This document shows positions 1-9,797 of a stretch of DNA of 26,604 nucleotides, one piece after another. Within the stretch, counting starts at the first letter, position 1; each line of letters begins with the position of its first letter. The DNA is from Gnetum montanum. Taxonomy: Eukaryota > Streptophyta > Gnetopsida > Gnetales > Gnetaceae. Under the pieces are notes generated by a model. The model saw nothing but the letters and a program-made list of their open reading frames with translations, made no database searches and was not told the DNA's origin. The DNA lies in assembly GCA_015680685.1 (NCBI GenBank), contig MNCI01006052.1:2840-29443 (forward strand). Direction: 5' to 3'. A program made the translations under genes and the position numbers.

Positions 1-85
1 ATTTACTGATTAACCCTAAGGTTCGTTTTAGGCTCACAACGATGTGAGTGATATCCCTTATGTTCAATTGGCGTGAAAACACTTA

Positions 86-104
86 GTCCCCGGAAATAGC
101 GCCA
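86..104 (-). other. Primer-binding site of element A (tRNA-Asp type)
   Basis: The minus strand reads TGGCGCTATTTCCGGGGAC, one base after the LTR end. Plant Tat/Athila-type gypsy elements use the complement of the tRNA-Asp 3' end, TGGCGCCGTTGCCGGGGAT. The match is close, with a few substitutions. It fixes the strand of element A and the inner LTR boundary. Confidence 0.75.
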
Positions 105-536
105 ATGATGAGTGGCGAGGTACCCCTACACTCAACCATACGAATACGAGCGTTCACATGCAATCCGGTCGAACTCCACAGACTAAATGCCTTAACACCA
201 CAAGAAACACTTGGGGTTAATCGTTCGTTGTCTTCCCAAGCTTGCTTGTAAGTGTCACGGTGTATGGTTAAGCAAGTCTGAGGTATGTGATTTTTTTGGT
301 ATTTTCAGGTTTATCGCCTAAGCTATGGGAGAAAGGGTTGAGAAACTAACTAACTCTAACTAATGTCCTAAGTCTAAATTAACTAGCGTCAGCATCCGTT
401 CCCACTTACCAGACACACCCTGAACTATGCAACTGTGGCTTACCAAACGCTAATCGTTACTGGGATCACCACACCACACGTAACGCAAGTGCTCGAAGTG
501 GTCATACTGAGGCACCTATTTAGCTTAAGTGTGATA

Positions 537-818
537 AGCAGCCGATTCCTTAGCTAGCCGTACACACCCGTGGGTGCTCGTAACTAAGTCGTACTTATCA
601 TACGTTCTAGCCTAGCAATGAGCAGTCGATTCCTTGACTAGCCATACACACTGAACTACCATTGGGATTACCAAGCGTAGAATCTTGGAATATGCTACTG
701 GGTTACCAAGCAGTCAATGCTCGTAGTCAAGTCGTACTCATGCGTTGTGACAAGCAGCTGATTCCTTGATTAGCCGTACACGTCCGTAGACGCTCGTAAT
801 CAAGTCGTACTTGTGCGC
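537..818 (-). repeat. Three degenerate repeat copies inside LTR A
   Basis: Three related stretches begin near 538, 620 and 753. Each has the pattern AGCAGYYGATTCCTT, then TAGCCRTACAC, and each runs toward GCTCGTARYYAAGTCGTACT before the next starts. The first and third copies are about 65 bp; the middle one is interrupted by about 60 bp. Element B and C LTRs lack this array, so it is a lineage-specific expansion near the U5 side. Confidence 0.6.
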
Positions 819-1058
819 ACTAGGAAAGCAATAAATAAACAACAATAAGACCATGTACTGCAAGGTTTATCTAATCAAGTTCGTCTTTATTGCCGTACAC
901 AACTTGGGTTCAGGTTACAAGATGCTCGAATAAAGAGCCATTCACTCTAGGACTCCTACTGCGGGCACATGGGGAAAAATTCTAACTATGGAGTGATCAA
1001 TCTGCTAGAGCTTCGCTACTTCTAGCCAGGATTTGAAAATAAGTGGAGTGCCGCCTCT

Positions 1059-1066
1059 TATTTATA
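1059..1066 (-). promoter_or_regulatory. TATA box of LTR A
   Basis: The minus strand reads TATAAATA, directly downstream (element sense) of the palindrome array. The same box in the same context occurs in the other three LTRs of the window, so it is the likely U3 core promoter. Confidence 0.6.
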
Positions 1067-1081
1067 GATATGACGATGGAC

Positions 1082-1155
1082 CGCGATATCGCGTATGCGA
1101 TATCGCAGGGAAAGACGCGATATCACGGCAGCCGCGATATCGTGTACGCGATATT
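1082..1155. repeat. CGCGATATCGCG palindrome array in U3 of LTR A
   Basis: GATATC occurs at 1085-1090, 1099-1104, 1119-1124 and 1136-1141, and a variant GATATT at 1150-1155. The first copy is the perfect 12-bp palindrome CGCGATATCGCG. The spacers are CpG-rich (GTATG, GTGTAC). The array sits just upstream of the TATA box in element sense, where retrotransposon enhancers normally lie. An enhancer role is inferred from position only. Confidence 0.7.
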
Positions 1156-1789
1156 GCGGCACAGTGCATGTCACGTCTGATCAAATGTATTATCTCAACT
1201 AGCAATAGTATTAATCTTTAACTAGGCAAGGATGATGTTTGAGAAAAACCAATTCATTATAAATATAATTTCCTATTCCAAGTTTTGATGAAATAATTTT
1301 CATGGTCATGAAGATTGTGTTAACACGTTGAAGAGTACCAATTAATATAATTAATCCACCATCATCATCCTAACCATGTTCCAATAAAATTGCATCAGCT
1401 ACATAAGTTCTTTTTTTTTCTCATTTACTTATATGAAAGTCTAGAATATCAAATATTAGTTTTAACAAATGTTTAAATTTTCGAATCTTGAGTTACACTT
1501 GAATTGTCCCAAAATGACAGTAGGGAAATTGCAAAAGCTACAAATGACAAGGCCATGAGTTAATATTTGAGGAATGATCAATACAGGGTTTTAGAATTGC
1601 AATACCTACCAATGATAATGTGTGTGGAAATTTCAAATTTAAGATGGCAAAACTTGCAAATGCCAAACGTATGGGAAAGTTGCAATGAAGAATAAGGGGT
1701 TTTAAAATTTCACAATCTATTGCAAAGGAATTTTAACATTTGAAAATATACTGTGTAGGAATTCAAGAATTGCAAAAGCTGATGCCTCT

Positions 1790-1930
1790 GGCAAAATTAA
1801 ACTACATACCTTCAATTTACCAGACTGATGCTCTGCCACTTAGCTATAGATTGAACTACATACCTTCAATTTACATGGTATAGTTGGAACCACATGTGTC
1901 AAGAGGATGCTCCACTACTGAGCTATAGAG
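1790..1930 (-). repeat. Two tandem tRNA-like fragments (possible SINE remnant)
   Basis: On the minus strand, TAGCTCAGTAGTGG (1925-1912) and TAGCTAAGTGGCAG (1846-1833) match the pol III box A/D-arm. In the second unit the loop CTGGTAA (1823-1817) is flanked by pairable 5-base arms (TCAGT/ATTGA), like an anticodon stem-loop with anticodon GGT. Box-B-like words (GGTTCCAAC at 1891-1883) follow the first unit. A shared word, about TAAATTGAAGGTATGTAG, follows both units, so they are a tandem duplication. The acceptor stems do not close, so these are not functional tRNA genes. Confidence 0.4.
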
Positions 1931-2264
1931 TTTATCAATTTAGTTTTTAATAATTCTATTATTACTTTCTCAAATCATTCCTGCTTTTCATGATTAGAAT
2001 CCATGGTAAGGGTACTTTTGTCCTAAATTAGGGAAACAACTCATTTTTTCCATCATGTATTTGCTGCAGTAATCAATCATACATTGTGTAAGAACTTTAT
2101 TACTATGGACTAAAATTAATTTATTTTAGTTACCCTAGAATGTACATTTATAGGTCAAGATAGATATTGCATTGGTCTGGTATATCAAATGAGTTGATGC
2201 CTCGGCTTCTACAAAACATAGGATGGTATATCATGGGGAAACATGATCTTAGCCATAAATTGAT

Positions 2265-2475
2265 GGATGTGTTAATACATATGCATTAATCTATATGCAG
2301 GCATTGCATTAATGGGGATGCATTAACACATTTAGTTGTGTCAATAGGGTGGCATCAACGCATCTAAGATGCATTGCCGAACAATGCATTAACACATCCT
2401 CATTGACATATATGTGTTGATGCATCTAAGATGTGTCAATGAGGCTTCGTTGATGGGGATGCGTCAACGAAGTTG
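2265..2475. repeat. Cluster of short direct and inverted repeats
   Basis: Variants of GATGCATTAACACAT recur in both orientations. GCATCTAAGATG occurs twice. The right end is a hairpin with perfect 9-bp arms, CTTCGTTGA at 2445-2453 and TCAACGAAG at 2464-2472, around a 10-base loop. It could be a decayed fold-back element or minisatellite. No flanking target duplication was identified. Confidence 0.45.
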
Positions 2476-2918
2476 CCAGGTCTCATCAATGTGCCTAGCC
2501 AAGAATATTTTTTGTAAGAAAAGATTGCCTAGGTCTCTTGAAAAAGATATCATTCTAAACATTACACTAAAATAAAAATCTCAACTTATGTAACATTAGA
2601 GTTAAATCCTTTTTATCAAAGAAGATTGAAATGTAATAGTCATATTAACCCATGTAGTTAAAGTAAAGATAAATACTCTTAGGCAAACAGTAAAATGAAA
2701 ATTTCATCCAACCTATATAGTTGTAATAAAGAGTTCTCATTAGGAGAATTGTAGGTAAACTTTAGACTGAACCATTCATACTATGTACAACATTGATAAT
2801 TATGATAACTTGTTGGAGAGAGAAAAGCCACATCCATTTATGAATGATGGATAGAAAAGAATTATATAACATCTTTTGTGAATTACCAAGAATTAATCTT
2901 ATTAAAAATGCATAGTGC

Positions 2919-3110
2919 ATAGCAATTAAAATCCTATGGTCAAGACACTTATTTTCAATTGGAAGGTTGTGGGTTCAATTCCTGCCTTGGTTATAGGTGT
3001 GATAAAAATGTAGAATTGTGGTAGGACACTCTTGTTTGGTAGGTCACATCTAAATTGTTGTGGTGAGGGAATTGTGCTACTAGCCACTATATTCATTATT
3101 TTAAAAAATA
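2919..3110 (+). repeat. Possible tRNA-derived SINE fragment
   Basis: GGTTGTGGGTTCAATTCC (2965-2982) resembles a tRNA T-arm/box B, preceded by anticodon-arm-like sequence and a weak box A near 2919. A T/A-rich tail (TTTTAAAAAATAAA) ends near 3112. This matches the general build of plant SINEs. No target duplication was established. Confidence 0.3.
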
Positions 3111-3793
3111 AAATTCTAAATGCTTTTGTACATTGCTTTTAATATGAATTTAAAATTTTCTTATCATTATTAATTTAATATAACCCTTCAAATTCATATA
3201 TCTAGTTTTATATCTTCTTCCCATTTTTCATTACTAATTATCATCCAACAAACAAGATTTTTCACTAGGTTTCAAGTAATGACCAATGCTAACCCTTTCA
3301 CATTTCACCACATTTTACCTTTCAAAAAAATGATAATGCATCCTTTAAGCTTCTCAATTTTGTGCTTGCCTTGACTAATTTATAAGTGCACATCATGGTA
3401 TCCCATTACAATCATAGTGTATTGCATATATTATTATTATTATTATTCAAAAATCTGATATATTGCTAATTCTAATTGCAACCTTTATTTTTCCAAAATC
3501 CTATCCATCGCTAATTTTAATTGCAACCCTTATTGGTACTTGTAGTCTTATAGCTATCTGTACTCCAATTTCTTGTTTTCTTGTTGGGATGATATGACAT
3601 GTTACTTTAAAGCTATATCATCGTACAAAACATTTGTTACTAACTCATTACATAGTTTCTATTGCTCATGGACCTGAGTATTAATGAAATGACTCTGGAA
3701 CATATAGCTACCTTTCTTTATGATTACTAAAAACATTACATGTGAATTTCCATAAACTTGGTTAGCAAATGTCATTCATGGGTTCTTTGGTCA

Positions 3794-3798
3794 ATGTG
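3794..3798. repeat. Left target-site duplication of element B (ATGTG)
   Basis: ATGTG immediately precedes the LTR start and is identical to 13694-13698 after the 3' LTR. This shows that both outer ends belong to one insertion event. Confidence 0.85.
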
Positions 3799-3846
3799 TG
3801 ATGAGCTGTGATATCACGTACCCATATCATGGCCTACCTCATTACC

Positions 3847-3854
3847 TATAAATA
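3847..3854 (+). promoter_or_regulatory. TATA box of 5' LTR B
   Basis: TATAAATA lies about 50 bases into the LTR, in the same context as in the 3' LTR (12978-12985) and in LTRs A and C. The likely transcription start is a few tens of bases downstream. Confidence 0.6.
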
Positions 3855-4021
3855 AGAGGCAGGCACACTTGGTTTGCATAGTTAGTCTTACTCTCTTACC
3901 CAAACTCTTGCCTTTTCTCCCTCTCAAAGTTAGAATTATTTCTACATGCCCACAATAGGAGTCATAAAGTGAACAGATCTTTATTCGAGCATTGTGTACC
4001 TGAGCACACCTTGTGTACGGC

Positions 4022-4027
4022 AATAAA
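4022..4027 (+). promoter_or_regulatory. Candidate poly(A) signal in 5' LTR B
   Basis: AATAAA sits inside the conserved GCAATAAAGAC. The same word is found in the 3' LTR (13153-13158) and on the minus strand in LTRs A and C. In the 3' LTR it could direct 3' end formation; the role is inferred from conservation and position. Confidence 0.4.
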
Positions 4028-4575
4028 GACGAACTTTGTGATAAACCTTACAGCATTCAGAATAAATTAAATAATGTTAATTACTGTTACTTAATGCTTT
4101 CCTTAGTTAATTAATGATTCCCTCTCATCCTACAACTCTCCTAAGTAAGCACACATAGTACGATCACTTCAAGCATGTGTGTAACACTTGGTAACTCAAT
4201 AATGATTAGCGTTTGGTAATCCTAGTAGTGTTGCACTGGTTCAGGATGTGTACGACAAGTGAAAACAAATACTAGTGTTAGGATGAATTAGAGCCTAGTT
4301 AATAAGTAGTTAAATTAAATTAGTTACTTAGTTATCTCTCTCCTCCCTTATTAGTAGCAAGACATAAAAACACAAAAAAGTATAAAAATCATATGCCTCA
4401 AGTTTACTTAACCATACAATCGTGACATACAAGTAAGCTTGGGAAGACAATGATTGATCAACCCATTCTTGTTCCACAAAGGCACATAAGCACTTAGTCC
4501 TTGGAATTCGATCAAATCGTGCATGGATGCTTGTATTCGTATGGTTGAGCGTAGGGATACCTCACCGCTCAACAT

Positions 4576-4594
4576 TGGCGCTATTGCCAGGGAC
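4576..4594 (+). other. Primer-binding site of element B (tRNA-Asp type)
   Basis: TGGCGCTATTGCCAGGGAC lies one base after the LTR. Against the tRNA-Asp complement TGGCGCCGTTGCCGGGGAT the internal changes are C-to-T and G-to-A, as expected from decay of methylated CpG. Confidence 0.85.
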
Positions 4595-4712
4595 TTTGTT
4601 GTTTGTGCGCTAACCAGAACATAGAAAATCTTTCACATCATTGAAACAAACCCTTGGGGTTGATTAAAGAAAAATAATAAATAATAATACATTGCATACT
4701 GAATAGACAATC
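4595..4712 (+). other. Short leader of element B
   Basis: About 120 AT-rich bases lie between the primer-binding site and the first plausible gag ATG at 4713. No other structure was noticed. Confidence 0.5.
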
Positions 4713-7290
4713 ATGTCTCCTTCTTCATACAAAAGTGTTTCACCACCTAGGTCTGATACAGGGAACAATCGGAGGTGTAGTACACATGATAATCTACTAG
4801 TCCCTTAACAGTTTTGCATGGTATATGTTCATCTCAACGAGTATATACCAAACTTTACCTTTATCCTCCACCAGGATGAACAACTACATTGGCAAGATTT
4901 AGAAGGTAACATAGTGTTACCTCCCGACCGTTCAGTGTCAGGCATGCTTTTTCGTGATCTCACATGAATTGACATGCAACACTTACAGGCAAAGTACATT
5001 GTGCATGATCATGACTCAAGAGAGTATCGAGCCACAAAGGCACAACATCAAAGGGACTTACAACAAGAGAGACATCATGAATCCATGAAGGGAAAGTTGT
5101 TGCAGAATGTCCCACATGTCCTAAGAAAAAATGAGGGTGGTGAACCTACCTTAGGCAGTCACCCACACAATGATGTTCCTCCCATTGACTTCGGTCAAGG
5201 GGTTGTGTACCAGAATCTTTACTCAACTATCCATAACCCATATTCAGGTACCAATAGACACAAAGGATCTAAAAAAGGAACACAAACACATAACAAAGAT
5301 GGACATTCTGATTGTAACCGCGATCGGGGCTACGATCACCAAAGAGAAGGAAGCAGGCACTAACATGGTGACGGTTTTCCTTCTTCTCCACCTTCATCAT
5401 TTCCTTCACCCTCTCCTTCAGGATCTGGATGTAGTCACAAGGAAAAAGACCATGAGGATAAGGGTAGGTGAAATGATAGTCTTAGACAAAATAGTCAAGA
5501 AAGGGGATGACGGCACTCTAGAGAGACACACCATGAAAGAAGGGAGAGTAGGGAACAACATAGGCATCATAGACGCCATAGATGGGATGATCACAATGAA
5601 CCACTACTTACTACTTGAAGTATGCTAGATATAACTAAGGTTGTTAGAATCCCAACAAGGCACCAAAAAGATAGTACGATCAAGAGATTAGACATGAACA
5701 ACATCCCACAATTTGAAGGGGGTACAATGCTGATCCTCAAAATCATCTACAAGATTTTCATGATGCATGTGCTTTACAAAACATAGAAAGCGAATGGCAA
5801 AAACTTAAGTTGTTCCCATGGATACTAGTCAAAGAAGTGGAGAGCTGGTACCGGTCCTTAGAACCAAAATCCATTCATAGGTGGAGTACCATGTTAGAAT
5901 TGTTCAATGATAAGCACCAAACATACTCCTAAGTGTCCAACCTGCGAAAGCAAATCCAAGGATGGAAACAAGGAGGTCATAAACCCTTGGATGATACCAT
6001 GGGTCACTATTATGCACTATTACATCATTGTCCTAGCCATGGTTATTTGTAGAGGGATCAACTATGCCATCTCGTAGATGGGCCTAGGCATGAACATGAA
6101 GAACCCTTGGGATGTATGCCCAAGGGAGGCTATCTGAGCTTAGGACCCATCAAGTTCAAAGATTATTGGAGCAAGTTGATAAAGAAGAAGGTGAGCTAAG
6201 AAAAAGAGAGAGTGCAGAGGAATATAACAAAGATCCTTCCCTCCGAAAGAGGGGAGTAAGATTCTATGAGGATGAAAAAGAGTCAACACTTGAAGAGATG
6301 GTGAATAGGAAAACCTTGCCTATCCAAACATTAGCATCGAAAGTATCAACAAAGGTAGACCAAATATGGGATTCCCTAGATAATAGATTTCAAACTATTC
6401 TTAAAATAGTAGAGGAGTATAGAGAGCAAGGTAGTGATTGCAGAAAAAGAAAAAAGAGAGAAACTGAACATGCACATAACAAGGGTAAGGGCAAAGTTGC
6501 CATCATCAAGGAGGTTGTGAATTCAAATACAAACAACGATAGTAGATGCGAGATATGCCAATATGACCATCCTAAGGGATGTTTCCCTATAATCTCACAT
6601 CTACAGGAGGCTAGGGTGTATGCACTCAACCCACGATTAAACAAAAGGCAAACACCCCAAAGGTTACCTTATCTTCAAGGTAACTCAAGATAGTTCCACC
6701 AACCCTTAACGTATTATCAAAGGGGAACTCCACCACAACCGATCGATCAGTATCAACAATGGCAGTACCCACAATCATGGGGAATGCCACCACCAAGGCA
6801 ATAGTATCCTTACCGACAACCTGACTCATATGGATATTATGTGCAACAGCCAATCTCTCCACATGACTCTACTAGTCACATTACTCCTCAACCTCACTAC
6901 CAAGCTCATGACTATTATAGGAATCCTTCTCCTAGGGGCAATGTTCTACAAACATACCATCCTTCTCATTCGGCTGCACCTCTTCCACCCTTAACTCCAT
7001 TAGCACCTGCTCCAGCTATGCAGGGTGAACTCCCTACCCAGTCGCAGCAACATAATGCCACAAGGGCTGTTAACCCTCAACCTACTATTGGTTCTAACAA
7101 CAGCATGAAGAAAAGACCTTTCTTTAGAACCAACAGTCCAAGTAAGCCCTTGCAATCACAAGCGGTTGATTCTTCAACTGCCTCACTATCACTTGAAGCT
7201 ACAGAGCTCCCTTCAACCCAAAAACTATGCTCAATGCATACAGTCATGTTAACTCATGTTATCACCGATTGGATAAAAGCTAGCCATCTT
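4713..7290 (+). pseudogene. gag: gag region of element B (decayed)
   Basis: Gag forms the cytoplasmic virus-like particle that packages element RNA. The likely start is ATG 4713 (MSPSSYKSVSPPRS...), with stops near 4806 and 4965. An Arg/His/Ser-rich segment follows (about 5280-5580). The capsid core (about 5720-6110) is recognisable by words such as LKLFPW, VESWYRSL, STMLELFND, LRKQIQGWKQGG and CPSHGY, which match the plant retrotrans_gag family. It is interrupted by stops at 5931-5933 and near 6048 and needs frame changes near 5720 and 6110. The C-terminal part (6112-6693) is open for 193 residues, charged and helical-looking, and ends in a zinc-knuckle-like CEICQYDHPKGC with non-standard spacing. 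A Pro/Gln/Tyr-rich linker (about 6700-7150) leads to protease. Confidence 0.8.
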
Positions 7291-7700
7291 CCTAGGAAAT
7301 TATTTGATCCTAGGAGTCCTCTGATATATCTACAAATCATTGAAAATGAGCCGTGCAAAGCTCTTTTAGATTCAAGTCCTAGTGTTAGCTCGATTTCTCA
7401 AGAAATGTACAAGGCCTAGAACCTACCTTCGCTAAAAAAAAGTAACATTCGTTTAGAGTTGGCTGACCAGTCCATCATTGTCTTGTTGGGACTAGTGGAG
7501 GACATTATCACCACTATTTGTGGATGGTCGTATCCAGCCAACTTCCTAGTGATTCAAGTGAACAATGGTAAAGGGGACTTCCCAATCATAACGGGAAGAG
7601 CATGTCTAAGCACAATTGACATGCACTTAGGAATCTACGATCTTTCCTTGAAAATATCAAAGGAAAATACATTTGGAAAGATCGAGAAGAAGAAAGTTCC
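7290..7700 (+). pseudogene. Aspartic protease region of element B (decayed)
   Basis: Retropepsin normally cuts the Gag-Pol polyprotein. Family words are visible: ALLDSSPSVSSIS (active-site loop, catalytic Asp codon at 7369-7371), LADQSIIVLLGLVEDI (flap region), FLVIQVNN and FPIITGRACL (equivalent of the usual PIILGRPFL). The active-site triad is degraded: the Asp remains, but the following positions that should read T/L-G-A are S-S-P. A TAG near 7417 splits the domain, and the second half restarts in the same relative order at about 7459. About 360 bases of linker with scattered stops separate it from RT. Confidence 0.75.
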
Positions 7701-8060
7701 ATGCATCGCATACAGGGACACAGGGTGTAATTTCATGCAGAAGTCATGGTTTGTACAATGTTTAACATTGCCTGCATGGAATCAGTGTGCACAAGTGACT
7801 GATATACAAATATGCCTATATACAACAGCCACAAGATAGGAAGGCACCCAGTGGTTGATAGCTGATCAAGAGAGCAGTTCAACTATATGCATGGAACCAA
7901 CTAAGGGTTTGACTTGTGCTTACATCAATAGCATAAACACATTAGAGCAAGTCCATCACTAACTTCCAAGTCTTGACCTTGAAAAGATCAATTGGGGGAA
8001 GTTGAAAATCCCTGATAAGTTTAAGCAAGAGCCCCTTGAGCTAAAACCATTGCCACCAAT

Positions 8061-9060
8061 ATGGAACACAAGTTTCTTAAAAATGGAAAATCAGTAATTA
8101 TTAACACAAAGCTTGCTCCTCAACAAAAAGAAAGACTGCTGAAAGTGATAAATAAATGGTCGAAAACCTTCGCTTGGTCATATCCCAAGTTAACTGGAAT
8201 AGATCCTAGGACATGCCAACATAGAATTTACATTGACCCCTCCATGAAGCCTCAAAGACAACCGTAGAGGCAATTGAACCCAAAGCTGAAGCAAGTAGTT
8301 AAGGAAGAAATTCAACAGCTTCTAAAAGCTAGGTTCATCTAACCCATTGCTGATAGCGAATGGATTAGCCCCTTAGTTATAGTGCCCAAAAAGGGTGAAA
8401 AATGGAGGATGTGCATATATTTTAGGCTACTAAACATGGCAACATTCAAGGACCACTTTCTGTTGTCATTCATTGACCAAGTCTTAGACACCATCGCAGG
8501 GAATCGCTACTATAGTTTTCTAGATGGGTACAATGGATACAACCAAATACAAATAGACCTAGAAGACCAAGCCAAGACTACATTCACCAGTCCTTAGGGA
8601 ACATTTGCATGCAAAAATATGTTGTTTGGCTTGTGCAATGCCCCTGCAACATTTCAAAAATTAGTTCTAAGCATATTCCAATAGCAGATAGGAAACAGTG
8701 TGGAGGTCTTCATGGACAACTTCTCCACCTATGGAGAAAACTTTGATCAAGCCTTGGACTAGTTAGAGCAAGTATTAAAACGATGTGTAGAAACCAATTT
8801 AAGGCTCAACTGGCAAAAAAGCTGTTTGATGGTCCAAGAAGGCATTGTACTAGGGCATAAAATTTCATGAACAAGGATAGAGGTACACCTTGAAAAGATC
8901 AAAGCTATCCAAGAAATTACCCATCACCCAGAAACTATAAAAGATATCTGGTCATTCCTTGGACACACTAGCTACTACAGAAGGTTTATTGAGAACTTTT
9001 CAAAGGTTGCAAAACCATTGGCTGAACTAACGAAAAAGGACATACCTTTTCAATGAACCA
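8061..9060 (+). pseudogene. Reverse transcriptase region of element B (decayed)
   Basis: RT copies element RNA into DNA. Landmarks in order are WSKTFAWSYPKLTGID (8155-8210), KARFI and PLVIVPKKGEKWRMC (8325-8415), YYSFLDGYNGYNQI (carrying the first catalytic Asp), FGLCNAPATFQ (about 8625-8660), FMDNFSTYG (8709-8735) and LGHTSYYRRFI near 8960. The family's catalytic FMDD/YMDD box reads FMDN, with the second Asp codon now AAC at 8718-8720. Stops interrupt at 8265-8267, 8595-8597 (where the family has Trp) and several later places. Enzymatic activity is therefore excluded. Confidence 0.9.
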
Positions 9061-9700
9061 GGGAATGTGAACTAGCTTTCCAAACTTTAAAATAGAAGCT
9101 AATAGAAAAACCTATTCTAGAAGCTCCTATCTGGTCTAGGTCATTCCACATAATGATTGACACGTCCAACTATGCTTTAGGAGTCATACTTACATAGTTA
9201 GATGATCAAAAACATCCTTATTACATCCACTATGCAAGTAGAAGTATCACTAGTACACAACTTAACTACACTACAATAGAGAAAGAATTAATGGCTGTAG
9301 TGTTTGCACTAGAAAAATTTAGGCACTATGTCTCAGGCTATAAGGTATTTGTACACATGGATCATAGTGTAATAAGGTTCCTAATGAATAAACCAACGGT
9401 AAGCCCTCGCATCATATGATGGCTTGTAATCTTACAAGAGTTCGATCTTACGATGATCGATTGTAAAGGCACTGAGAACATAGTTGCTAATCATTTATCC
9501 TGGTTGTGATGGGACAATAAAGAGGATGAGTATCCAATTTTTGATTATTTCCAAGACGAACTCCTTTTTTCAGGCGTAGTGAATAATCAATTAACCATGG
9601 AGACAAACTGGTATAGTAGCATTCTCACCTATCTCCTTACACAACAAACACCACAAGGGTTTGATGCTAAAAAGAAATAATAGTTTCTTCACCAAGCCAA
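9061..9700 (+). pseudogene. RNase H region and connector of element B (decayed)
   Basis: This domain degrades the RNA strand of the RNA/DNA hybrid. Recognisable words are HIMIDTSNYALGVIL (about 9148-9195, first acidic residue), IEKELMAVVFALEKFRHY (about 9280-9330, catalytic Glu), VHMDHSVIRFLMN (about 9352-9390) and IDCKGTENIVANHLS (about 9459-9500). Several in-frame stops (for example near 9090, 9198 and 9418) replace Gln, Arg or Trp positions of the family, as expected from C-to-T/G-to-A decay. A connector (about 9510-9790) leads to integrase. Confidence 0.85.
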
Positions 9701-9797
9701 GTATTTTATGGAAATCAATGGGAAACTTTACAAAGTATGTCCTGATGGCTTGGTCTAATGGTTTTTTCCTGATGTAGATCAACTACAAGTTCTCCAA

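Larger units (their letters stand above)
1..1183 (-). mobile_element. Ty3/gypsy LTR retrotransposon A, 5' end only (partial)
   Basis: Read on the minus strand, this is a 5' LTR (1183 to 106), a primer-binding site (104 to 86) and the first bases of the leader (85 to 1). The coding part lies beyond the left edge. The LTR has the same U5/R landmarks as element B: a TATA box, an AATAAA with its neighbouring bases, and the U5 end near the primer-binding site. It is longer and has extra internal repeats. Because the far end is not visible, completeness and target-site duplication cannot be judged; the bases just outside the LTR are AATGT at 1184-1188. Confidence 0.8.
106..1183 (-). repeat. 5' LTR of element A (about 1.08 kb)
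   Basis: The inner edge (TG on the plus strand at 106, CA in element sense) lies one base from the primer-binding site. The outer edge is placed at 1183, where the element sense begins TGATCAG; this edge is less certain because the family normally begins TGATGAGC. Element-sense landmarks are a palindrome array (1082-1155), TATAAATA (1066-1059) and AATAAA within the conserved GCAATAAAGAC (near 893-884). Compared with element B, this LTR carries about 280 bp of extra sequence (about 537-818) built from three related copies. Confidence 0.7.
1184..3798. other. AT-rich spacer between elements A and B; no gene found
   Basis: No open reading frame of convincing length or recognisable protein family is present. 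Contents are: a loosely repetitive stretch at about 1490-1790 with repeated TTGCAAA-type words; tRNA-like fragments at 1790-1930 (minus) and about 2919-2990 (plus); short inverted repeats at about 2265-2475; and a short ATT/TAT microsatellite at about 3429-3447. The rest looks like old neutral DNA. Confidence 0.5.
3799..4574 (+). repeat. 5' LTR of element B (776 bp)
   Basis: It starts TGATGAGC and ends CTCAACA, one base before the primer-binding site. It contains TATAAATA at 3847-3854 and AATAAA at 4022-4027. Compared with the 3' LTR it lacks about 50 bp of the GATATC palindrome module near the start but keeps about 14 bp near the end (TAGGGATACCTCAC) that the 3' copy has lost. That end segment is also present in the LTRs of elements A and C, so the 3' LTR has the deletion there. 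Confidence 0.9.
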
